Positions 6,104-12,090 of a stretch of 14,039 bases of DNA are shown one piece after another. Source of the stretch: an uncultured Oscillospiraceae bacterium (lineage in GTDB: Bacteria; Bacillota; Clostridia; Oscillospirales; Acutalibacteraceae); NCBI GenBank assembly GCA_959596515.1, contig CAUFXR010000072.1, positions 1 to 14,039 of the forward strand. The letters run 5' to 3'. Position numbers and translations under genes: made by a program. The notes beneath the pieces are model-generated. The model made no database searches. It was not told where the DNA came from and worked only from the letters and a program-made list of their open reading frames with translations. Within the stretch, counting starts at the first letter, position 1, and every line of letters starts with the position of its first letter.

Positions 6104-8694
6104 GTCGCTCCGCCTTTCATATGCTTCTGCGCGGCAAGATTCTCCTGCTTTCTCTCCAAAAGCTGATCAGAAAGCAGCTGTTCCTGGACGTTCTCAAAGC
6201 CCAGCCTGGCAACCGTATCCGCGAACCGCTCGCCAGTGTTTCCCTGCTCACGGAACAGGAGGATCGCCTTCTCCACCACATTCAAAACTTCTTCCTTGGT
6301 GGTGAACACCTTATCCAAATATTTTCCCTGAGCTACCTTTTTGCCCCAACGGCCTCCGATATAGATCCGATAGCCATCCTGATGGTCTTCCACCGCCTTA
6401 AAGGGACATTTGCCTACGCACCGGCCACAGTGGTTGCAGGCGCTGTCGACGATGACCACTTTACCGTCTTGAACTTTCGCCACCTTAATGGGACAGGCAT
6501 TTTCTACCTGGCACACTTTACATCCGCGGCATTTTTCCAGATCCACCTGCGGAATCCGCTGGCCGATAATACCTAAGTCGTTCAGATCCGGCTTAACGCA
6601 GTTATTGGGACATCCGCCCACGGCGATTTTAAACTTATGAGGCAACTTCACATCATGGTAGCCGTGATAAAATCTTTCGTGGATCTCCTCAGACAGGGTG
6701 AAAGTATCGATCAGACCATACTGGCAGGTTGTTCCCTTACAGGATACCACCGGCCGGACCTTGGAACCAGTACCGCCGGTTTCCAGACCAGTCTGGGCCA
6801 AAAATTCTCGAAGAGGCTCGATATTGTCAAAGGGCACGCCCTGAATCTCCACCGTCAGCCGGGAGGTCATGGCGATTTCGCCGCTGCCGTACAGCTCCGC
6901 CGCCTGGGCAATGGCCCGGCTTTCCTCGGCGGTAATTTTTCCGTTGCGGGTGATAACTCTGGCGTTGAACCGATCCGGGGTCCGTTTATCATGCAGGAAC
7001 CCAAGTCCCTTCACCCGGGTCACCTCCTCAGGAGGCACCGCCGCCTGAGCGTTTTTCACCTTTACGTCGTTAAAGGAAGTAGCGCCTTCCAGCACCACGG
7101 TATTCTTGTAGCCGTAATATTTCATCCGGTTCTGGAGGAAATATCCACGTTTACCCCGGACGCACACCAGCAGAAGCTTTTCATCCTTGCCGATGCCCGG
7201 GATCTCACCGTTAACCGAGGCCAAATCCACAAAGGTAGCTCCCCGGATAGACGGCGCCGGCGCCACGTCGATGACTCGGTAATCGTCGGCGGCTCCCGCG
7301 GCGTATTCAGCGGGGGTCATGCTTACCAGATCGCCGTTGATTTTATTTAACAAGATATAAACCGCCTGAACAAATGGGTGAATCGCGGTAGAAAACGGCG
7401 GGGCATAAGCGAAGTCGGCGTTTTCGAAGTCTTCCAGGACAGCCCCCATGTTGATAGCCATGACGGCGATATCCACCATCTTATCCACTGCGCCCGGGCC
7501 GAACACCTGCATACCCAGCAGCTTATGGGTCCCGCGGTCAGCGATCAGCTTGGTCGCGAAAAACGCCGCGTCCGGATAATAATGGGCTTTATCGTCTGTA
7601 ATTGCCAAAGTTGTCATCACGTCATAGCCAGCGTCCTTGGCCTGGGCCTCCGTCAAACCGGTACGGCCGCAGTTCAGGCCTGGCAGTTTGACTACGCCGG
7701 TACCCAAAACGCCAGGATAGGTTTTCTTCTTGCCTGCCAGCACCTGTGCCAGGGTGCGCCCCTCCAGATTCGCGGAAGAACCCATGGGAGACCACTGACG
7801 GCTACCGGTGATCCGGTTGGTCACCAGAGCACAGTCACCGGCGGCATACACGTCAGGGAGATTGGTTTTCAGCTGGGAATCTACCACAATGGCGCCTTTC
7901 TCCATTTCGATGCCGCTGGAAGCCAAAAACGCTGTATTGGGACGAATTCCCGCCGACAGCACTACCAACTCCGCGGGCAGCGTAGCGGACGCGGTTTTCA
8001 CCGCTGTCACCTTGGCGTCTCCCACCAGCTTTTCCGCTTTGGTGCTAGTCAAAACACGAACGCCCTGCTTCCGCAAATGCCGCTGAGCGTAATCCGCCAT
8101 TTCCGGATCCAACACATTAGGCATAATCTGAGAAGCGAAATCCATCACGGTTACCTCGACGCCCTGAGCCAGCAAATTCTCCGCTACCTCCAGGCCAATA
8201 AATCCGCCGCCGACCACTACGGCTTTTTTCACTTTCTCCGCTTCCACATAGTCCCGAATCCGGATGGCGTCGTCAGGTGTTCTCATTTTGAACACGCCCT
8301 TCAGGCCTACACCCTCGATAGGAGGCACCGCGGAGGACGCTCCAGTAGCGATTATCAACCGGTCATAGGAATAATCCTCCGTTTCTCCGGTGATCAGGTT
8401 TTTGGCTGTTACCAGCTTCTTGTCGCTGTCCAGATCCACGGCCTCCCGGCCAGTAAGCACCTGTACCCCGGTAAGCCCAGCGTATTTCTCAGGGGTATTG
8501 ACGATCAGCTCGTCTCTGCTTTCAATCATCCCGCCTACGTAATAGGGCAGCCCGCATCCCGCGTAAGAAATATCCTGATCCTTTGTGATCAGGGTCACTT
8601 CCAGGCCTCTGTCTTCCCGCTTTAGCTTTGCCGCGGCTTTAGTTCCCGCGGCCACGCCGCCAATCACCAATACTTTCACTGATACCAACTCCAT
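6097..8694 (-). CDS. Fusion oxidoreductase: CoA-disulfide-reductase-like flavoprotein + rhodanese + sulfite/nitrite-reductase-like domain with ferredoxin insert
   Basis: An 865-residue cytoplasmic redox protein. Residues 1-320 form a two-dinucleotide flavoprotein: FAD motif GGVAAG (12-17), NAD(P)H motif VGGGFIG (161-167), FAD motif AAGDCAL near 284-290, and the CoA-disulfide reductase/NADH oxidase active-site Cys47 in GCGLPYY. Residues 330-450 are the dimerisation domain. A rhodanese domain (about 460-545) has Cys511 in the loop CVRGKRG. From about 575 comes a sulfite/nitrite-reductase-like region with Cys652/Cys657 and Cys695/Cys699 (GGCPNNCVKP), interrupted by two ferredoxin motifs (Cys722/725/728/734 and 753/756/759/763). 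A reductase-like tail follows. Reduction of CoA persulfide, polysulfide or sulfite with NAD(P)H is the likely theme; the substrate is inferred. An alternative GTG start at 8679 (MKVLVIGG, after GGAG) is equally plausible. First gene of the ABC importer operon. Confidence 0.88.
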   Translation of the reverse strand: MELVSVKVLVIGGVAAGTKAAAKLKREDRGLEVTLITKDQDISYAGCGLPYYVGGMIESRDELIVNTPEKYAGLTGVQVLTGREAVDLDSDKKLVTAKNLITGETEDYSYDRLIIATGASSAVPPIEGVGLKGVFKMRTPDDAIRIRDYVEAEKVKKAVVVGGGFIGLEVAENLLAQGVEVTVMDFASQIMPNVLDPEMADYAQRHLRKQGVRVLTSTKAEKLVGDAKVTAVKTASATLPAELVVLSAGIRPNTAFLASSGIEMEKGAIVVDSQLKTNLPDVYAAGDCALVTNRITGSRQWSPMGSSANLEGRTLAQVLAGKKKTYPGVLGTGVVKLPGLNCGRTGLTEAQAKDAGYDVMTTLAITDDKAHYYPDAAFFATKLIADRGTHKLLGMQVFGPGAVDKMVDIAVMAINMGAVLEDFENADFAYAPPFSTAIHPFVQAVYILLNKINGDLVSMTPAEYAAGAADDYRVIDVAPAPSIRGATFVDLASVNGEIPGIGKDEKLLLVCVRGKRGYFLQNRMKYYGYKNTVVLEGATSFNDVKVKNAQAAVPPEEVTRVKGLGFLHDKRTPDRFNARVITRNGKITAEESRAIAQAAELYGSGEIAMTSRLTVEIQGVPFDNIEPLREFLAQTGLETGGTGSKVRPVVSCKGTTCQYGLIDTFTLSEEIHERFYHGYHDVKLPHKFKIAVGGCPNNCVKPDLNDLGIIGQRIPQVDLEKCRGCKVCQVENACPIKVAKVQDGKVVIVDSACNHCGRCVGKCPFKAVEDHQDGYRIYIGGRWGKKVAQGKYLDKVFTTKEEVLNVVEKAILLFREQGNTGERFADTVARLGFENVQEQLLSDQLLERKQENLAAQKHMKGGATC

Positions 8695-8778
8695 TTTAAC
8701 CTTTTTCGCATAGTACTTTTTATTCTGAACAGATGCGCTTACCCTTCCTCTTGTTTACGTTCCCGCGCCGTCAGGAAA

Positions 8779-8788
8779 TTTGGCCAAA
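8779..8788. promoter_or_regulatory. TTTGGCCAAA palindrome upstream of the redox fusion gene
   Basis: Perfect 10-bp palindrome 84 bases before the redox fusion start. It is identical to the one over the DUF134 promoter, and these are the only two copies in the window. It may be a binding site for the DUF134 protein. I see no good -10/-35 pair beside it, so whether it would activate or repress cannot be said. Confidence 0.5.
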
Positions 8789-8836
8789 CGCCTTCGAAAA
8801 GGCTGTCCGCCTTTTCCCCAGCCTTCCCGCGGCCGG

Positions 8837-8865
8837 AAAAAAACGCACCGACTCACACCGGTCCG
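8837..8865 (-). terminator. Probable intrinsic terminator or attenuator between DUF134 and redox fusion genes
   Basis: On the minus strand CGGACCG (8865-8859) pairs with CGGTGCG (8850-8844), six of seven positions, around an 8-base loop. Seven T follow directly (8843-8837). It lies about 67 bases after the DUF134 stop and about 140 bases before the redox gene. It could simply end the DUF134 transcript or limit read-through into the redox operon, for which I cannot find a clear promoter of its own. Confidence 0.55.
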
Positions 8866-8932
8866 CCTTCTCCCTATGGTTGCTTAAACAGCAGACCGCT
8901 CCGGGCCGAACAGCAGAGAACGTCCTTCTCGC

Positions 8933-9289
8933 TTACTCTCCGCCGGCGCTTTTCAGCCGGTGGCAGCAGTTCTTTACATTTCTGCATTCCGGTTTCATCG
9001 CCACGCAGACCTGGATGTCTCCGCCGGAAATGGTGATCCTTTTTCCATTCACCAAGGCGTCGGCGATCTGCTGCCGGGCGTGTTCATACATCCTCGCCAC
9101 AGTGGACCTGGAAATACTCATTTTTTCCGCGCACTGCTTTTGAGACATTAGCTCATAATCCAGCAGACGAATCACCTCGTATTCATCATAGCCAATATTC
9201 ACTGTTTCTACACCAGAATTTCCGTGCGGCACAAAACACGTGGTTTTCGGCACAGAACAAATACAGCGACATTTGGGTGGTCTTGCCAA
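8933..9289 (-). CDS. DUF134/UPF0251-family DNA-binding protein, cysteine-rich
   Basis: Small predicted DNA-binding protein, 118 residues. The N-terminus MARPPKCRCICSVPKTTCFVPHG matches the MPRPxKxR...F.P.G opening of the DUF134 family. Residues about 47-80 form a helix-turn-helix of the sigma-region-4 type (QKQCAEKMSISRSTVARMYEHARQQIADAL). It has unusually many cysteines: Cys7, 9, 11 and 18 at the front and Cys95, 102, 108 and 109 at the back, which could bind metal or an Fe-S cluster (inference). The frame is open to a TTG at 9313, but that codon lies in the -10/+1 region. The TTG at 9289, eight bases after AGGAGG, fits both the promoter and the family. A TTTGGCCAAA palindrome over its promoter suggests autoregulation, and a second copy precedes the downstream redox operon. 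Confidence 0.85.
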   Translation of the reverse strand: MARPPKCRCICSVPKTTCFVPHGNSGVETVNIGYDEYEVIRLLDYELMSQKQCAEKMSISRSTVARMYEHARQQIADALVNGKRITISGGDIQVCVAMKPECRNVKNCCHRLKSAGGE

Positions 9290-9304
9290 GGTAAGCACCT
9301 CCTC

Positions 9305-9314
9305 TTTGGCCAAA
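9305..9314. promoter_or_regulatory. TTTGGCCAAA operator overlapping the DUF134 promoter
   Basis: Perfect 10-bp palindrome that begins on the last base of the -10 hexamer and spans about -7 to +3, so a bound protein would block initiation. With one flanking base each side it extends to CTTTGGCCAAAG. The same 10-mer recurs once, at 8779-8788. Confidence 0.65.
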
Positions 9315-9342
9315 GTATATCGCAGTTATGGGAATATGTCAA
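9314..9342 (-). promoter_or_regulatory. Promoter of the DUF134 gene
   Basis: On the minus strand TTGACA (9342-9337) and TATACT (9319-9314) are separated by exactly 17 bases. Initiation would fall near 9307, 18 bases before the chosen TTG start, leaving a short leader that contains AGGAGG. The upstream flank is AT-rich. Confidence 0.85.
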
Positions 9343-9770
9343 TAATTTTTAATGTAGATTTTTATAATTTCCCTTAATTTTTTTTATAAAGATTTTCTAA
9401 AGCTGTCGGTGACCATTTTACAGGTTTTTTAGTTCCTTGGCACCTGGTTCCCGGAGATTTCAAAAGTACATTAGCGTCTGGTTTTCAAAAATTTCCAAAA
9501 CTCATTAGTGCCTGATTTTCAAACTTTTAAGCCCGGAGGCGTCTTCGGCGGTCGCCGCTGGGGATAAAAAGCGCTCCCGTCAAACCGCTTAGGGCTCCGG
9601 TTTCACTGGTTCCCTCATTGATTCGGAATCCGCCAGACCATCCGCCCTGTCCCCAGGCTGTGAACTTAGAAAAAGATCTGGCTTTCCATTTTTCGGCTTC
9701 TCTCCTCATCTTACTTTTTCTCATCTTACCTTTTTCATCTTACTTTTCTAATCCTACTTTTCTCATCTTA
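9343..9770. other. Repeat-bearing intergenic region left of the transposase fragment
   Basis: No convincing gene. It contains degenerate 34-base direct repeats (9436-9537), a GC-richer stretch (9530-9660) that is open on the minus strand (9527-9724) without a good start signal or known domain, and 15-base TC-rich tandem repeats (9705-9773). The last run straight into the transposase homology. Confidence 0.45.
9436..9537. repeat. Three degenerate 34-base direct repeats
   Basis: The motif TTRGCRYCTGGTTTTCAAAA recurs at a 34-base period, with copies beginning near 9436, 9470 and 9504. The second (ATTAGCGTCTGGTTTTCAAA) and third (ATTAGTGCCTGATTTTCAAA) are close, and the first is more diverged. 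They could be subterminal transposase-binding repeats of an insertion sequence or protein-binding iterons; the function is unknown. Confidence 0.5.
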
Positions 9771-9773
9771 CTT
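9705..9773. repeat. TC-rich 14-16-base tandem repeats
   Basis: About five imperfect copies of a unit like CTCATCTTACTTTTT lie head to tail and end where homology to the transposase begins. The in-frame translation is hydrophobic, low-complexity and unlike any transposase N-terminus, so the repeat probably marks the broken left end of the element. Confidence 0.65.
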
Positions 9774-10454
9774 AAAGCACTTGATGTAAATCATACAACA
9801 CTTTATCATCGAATTCGTCATAAAGATATTCCGACCAGTTATGAATTGCGAGATAATGAGCTTCGTCCACTTATTCAAAAAATATTTGAAGAAAGCAAGC
9901 AGAGATTTGGAGCGCCCAAAATTCGCATCAAATTAAAAGAAATAGGATACACTGTCGCTATTGAAAAGATACGAGAATTAATGAAGGAAATGAATCTTTG
10001 CTGTCAAGTACAGAAACCCTCCCGATATGATAATAACATTTATCATCGGCAGTTTCGAAAAGATAGATTAAAACGAAACTTTACAACAGAAGCTCCAAAT
10101 ATTGTGTGGGTCAGTGACACAACATATGTGATGGTAAATAAGACATTTTATTATATTTGCGTTATTATCGATTTGTTCTCCCGAAAAGTCATATCTTACG
10201 AAGTTTCAACCTCTAACAATACAACCCAGTCAAAAGAAGCCTTTAAACGGGCTTTTCAAGAACGAGATCGTCCGCAAAATTTGATTTTTCATTCTGATCA
10301 AGGCTCACAATATGTCTCTTATGAGTTCCGTCAAAATCTTCGGAAAAACAAAGTAAAACAATCTTTTTCAGCACCTGGTTCTCCACACGATAATGCAGTA
10401 GCAGAGTCTTTCTTTGCCTGTATGAAAAAAGAAGAATTACATCGTCATGCTTAG
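9771..10454 (+). pseudogene. IS3-family transposase (OrfB), truncated at both ends
   Basis: Remnant of an IS3-type DDE transposase. From about 9771 the frame reads LKALDVNHTTLYHRI and continues through the HTH_21 region (RFGAPKIRIKLKEIGYTV) into the rve integrase core. The catalytic residues are present: Asp in WVSDTTYV, Asp in IFHSDQGSQY and Glu in NAVAESFFACMKKEE. The usual C-terminal block (YIxFYNxxRPH) is missing, because the frame hits TAG right after EELHRHA where the sequence switches to the truncated sigma-like gene. The OrfA part and the OrfB start are also missing and replaced by TC-rich repeats; in the same frame the ORF stays open back to 9618, but that part is not transposase. 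The fragment is clearly more AT-rich than its neighbours, consistent with transfer. It is the only plus-strand coding remnant in the window. Confidence 0.85.
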
Positions 10455-10920
10455 CCGCCGTGCAGGATTTCTTTTTTCCGGCGAGATAATACGCAAGCAG
10501 ATCCACAGCCCATGGTTTCCATGCAAAAAGCTGCTTTTCCAGCTCATCCATGATCATTTCACTGATTACGGCGGCTTCCATATCTTCCGCACTGCGCAGA
10601 CACTCCAAAAGTGTAATGTCATCGGTTTCGTTCAAAACGGCGTCCAGTGATAAAAACCGATATTCCTTTCCTGCCTTACGGCTGCGCTCCGTTATGGTAT
10701 GCCGGCTGTTCCATTTTTTGTACTTGGCGTAAGATACCTCTATGATCATCCGGTCAATCTCTTTGCCGTCCTCAATGCAGTCGGCAATAAAATACCGGCG
10801 ATGCTCGGTGGGAAGATAGCGGTTGGCGTTTACAGCGGCAAGCCATTCCGCTGCAGTGACTGCGCAGAGTGCCGCCTTGCCGTCCTTTTGCGGTTTGTTG
10901 ATTAAATATGTGTTTTTCAA
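10448..10920 (-). pseudogene. Sigma-70-like / ICE-associated regulatory gene, 3' truncated
   Basis: About 157 residues of a protein whose sequence (LPTEHRRYFIADCIEDGKEIDRMIIEV, then LDAVL..., then FAWKPWAVDLLAYYLAGKKKSCT) I recall from mobile elements of Clostridia, where the family is annotated as sigma-factor-like with a C-terminal helix-turn-helix. That C-terminal part is gone: after about 10448 the frame runs antisense through the transposase to a stop at 10243, giving an artificial 225-residue product. The start is TTG, seven bases after AAGGA. That ribosome-binding site sits in the right arm of a 10-bp hairpin (10927-10955), so translation may be controlled. The gene follows the zinc-ribbon gene and a terminator-like hairpin. 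Probably non-functional. Confidence 0.6.
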
Positions 10921-10926
10921 AACAAA

Positions 10927-10955
10927 GTCCTTTCCCGAACAAGCCGGGGAAGGAC
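10927..10955 (-). promoter_or_regulatory. Hairpin burying the ribosome-binding site of the sigma-like gene
   Basis: On the minus strand GTCCTTCCCC (10955-10946) faces GGGAAAGGAC (10936-10927) across a 9-base loop, pairing nine of ten positions. The right arm contains the AAGGA that would place the ribosome on the TTG at 10920. A T-rich tail (TTTGTTTTG) follows, so the structure could also act as a terminator. Confidence 0.6.
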
Positions 10956-10986
10956 TCCGTTTTACCGTGCGAGTATCCGAGCAAAC

Positions 10987-11049
10987 AAAAAAGCGCCGTG
11001 GAAATCAGATTGATACAATATGCCCGTATCATTCTGACTCGCACGGCGC
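10987..11049 (-). terminator. Large hairpin with T tract after the zinc-ribbon gene
   Basis: GCGCCGTG (minus strand 11049-11042) pairs perfectly with CACGGCGC (11000-10993). Inside it, after a 4x4 internal loop, a second stem (11037-11026 with 11016-11005) pairs 11 of 12 positions around a 9-base loop. Six T follow directly (10992-10987), as in an intrinsic terminator for the LexA-ImmA-zinc-ribbon operon. Part of the stem can pair instead with 10965-10974. Confidence 0.75.
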
Positions 11050-11106
11050 CTGGCAGCCTGACCGTTTCCGATCTTCTCCGCTTGCTCGAATAGAGTTTTA
11101 TGGTTT

Positions 11107-11355
11107 TTATTTTATTGTTGTTTTATACTTTCTGCGGCGGTGCCTGCGGAAATAGGCAAGATTCAGCACGGATACCGTTTTGCATTTCCGGCATCGGATA
11201 GTCAGATGCCCTGTGCAGTCGGAAAAAACCGTGCCTGCCTTATATCCGCATTCGGGACATTTCAGATCCCGTTCGATCAGGCTCTCCGCTTCCTTGCGGG
11301 ACAATTCCGCTTTCATGCGTATTTCCTCGTTGGCTCGGTAAGCATTAGGTTTCAT
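11107..11355 (-). CDS. Small Com-like zinc-ribbon protein
   Basis: An 82-residue basic protein with a zinc ribbon: CPEC (Cys33, Cys36) and CRKC (Cys55, Cys58), plus a Cys47, ending in a very basic tail (FRRHRRRKYKTTIK). The layout CxxCG...G.L.I.CRKCK resembles the Com family; phage Mu Com is an mRNA-binding zinc-finger protein that opens a hairpin over a translation start. Nucleic-acid binding is therefore likely, RNA binding a guess. The ATG overlaps the stop of the ImmA/IrrE gene as ATGA, a sign of translational coupling, and a GAGGTG-type ribosome-binding site lies within the preceding gene. It is the last gene before the large terminator hairpin. Confidence 0.75.
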   Translation of the reverse strand: MKPNAYRANEEIRMKAELSRKEAESLIERDLKCPECGYKAGTVFSDCTGHLTIRCRKCKTVSVLNLAYFRRHRRRKYKTTIK

Positions 11356-12071
11356 GAGGTGTTACCTCCCAACTGGAGTTCCTTTTCGATATATTCGGAA
11401 ATGTCATGATGATTCAGCAGTCCGAGTCCACGCAGCCGGATAACGAGGGCTGTGTAAGACATCTCCAAAGCATCCGCCATCTTTTGCAGGATGACTTTCT
11501 CTCTTGGATGGAAGACGGTTTCCCCATAAACCGGCAGCCGTTTTCCGCCGTTGAACCTTTTCAGTGTTTCGTACATGACCGGCCTCGGCATCAGCAGGGA
11601 GGCGGAAAAGGTATTTGCCTGCCATTCGCTGATGCTGTATATCTCCTGCATTTCCTGCAGCGAGTATGTCCGTTCCCTGTCGTGGGTGCGGTGAAAACAG
11701 GCGGCACTCTCCGGATTAATACGCATGGATATCAGATGTCCGGCTTCGTGGCCAAGTGTGAACCGCCGGTGCGTGTGTTCTTCCGGACGGAGCAGATACC
11801 GGTCAAGCACAATGGTTTTGAATGGGAATACCACGGAGAGAGCCTGTCCGTCCCGCTTTATCTTTAAAGGCGCCCGTCCGTCACCCGTAAATCCTATTTT
11901 ATTGGGATCAGCCTCGGCAAAGGTTTCGTATAATATGCGGCATTTCAAATAATTCTGCACGAAGCCATCAATATCCACGCTTTGCGGGATCGGTTCCTCT
12001 TGACCGAGGTGTTGACGAAGCATCGCTTCGCACAGTTCTTCGATTTCTGCCTGTGAAATAAAGTTGATCAA
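11352..12071 (-). CDS. ImmA/IrrE-family metallo-endopeptidase
   Basis: Predicted zinc protease of 239 residues. The gluzincin motif HEAGH is at 108-112 (His108, Glu109, His112), and a downstream Glu149 in SEWQANTFSASLLMP fits the third ligand seen in ImmA/IrrE proteins. Family members cleave repressors of mobile elements (ImmA acts on ImmR of ICEBs1) or stress regulators (IrrE acts on DdrO). The start is TTG with GGAGG eight bases upstream. The gene lies 19 bases downstream of the LexA-like repressor gene and overlaps the zinc-ribbon gene, so the three form one operon. The neighbouring repressor is the obvious candidate target (inference). The C-terminal part, after about residue 180, may form a substrate-recognition helical domain. 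Confidence 0.88.
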   Translation of the reverse strand: MINFISQAEIEELCEAMLRQHLGQEEPIPQSVDIDGFVQNYLKCRILYETFAEADPNKIGFTGDGRAPLKIKRDGQALSVVFPFKTIVLDRYLLRPEEHTHRRFTLGHEAGHLISMRINPESAACFHRTHDRERTYSLQEMQEIYSISEWQANTFSASLLMPRPVMYETLKRFNGGKRLPVYGETVFHPREKVILQKMADALEMSYTALVIRLRGLGLLNHHDISEYIEKELQLGGNTS

Positions 12072-12090
12072 TCAGTTTCCCTCCTTTTTG

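Noticed and set aside
7378..8625. Plus-strand open frame of 415 codons
   Set aside because: It lies wholly antisense to the redox fusion gene, whose domains and motifs are unmistakable. It has no domain of its own and is a codon-bias shadow. The plus-strand frame at 6637-7350 is rejected for the same reason.
8695..8932. Riboswitch (cobalamin, molybdenum cofactor or similar) before the redox operon
   Set aside because: G-rich stretches looked suggestive, but no conserved box of a known class could be identified by reading.
9290..9313. Upstream TTG start for the DUF134 gene
   Set aside because: It falls in the -10/+1 region and upstream of the AGGAGG sequence, so it is largely untranscribed. 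The TTG at 9289 fits the ribosome-binding site and the family N-terminus.
9404..9537. CRISPR array
   Set aside because: The repeats are degenerate, and the 34-base period leaves no room for distinct spacers; no cas genes nearby.
9527..9724. Minus-strand 65-codon frame near the transposase fragment
   Set aside because: Its start lies in the TC-rich repeat, there is no ribosome-binding site of note, and the translation resembles no family.
10243..10447. C-terminal 68 residues of the minus-strand sigma-like frame
   Set aside because: They are the antisense of the transposase catalytic region, read through after a junction, not part of the original protein.
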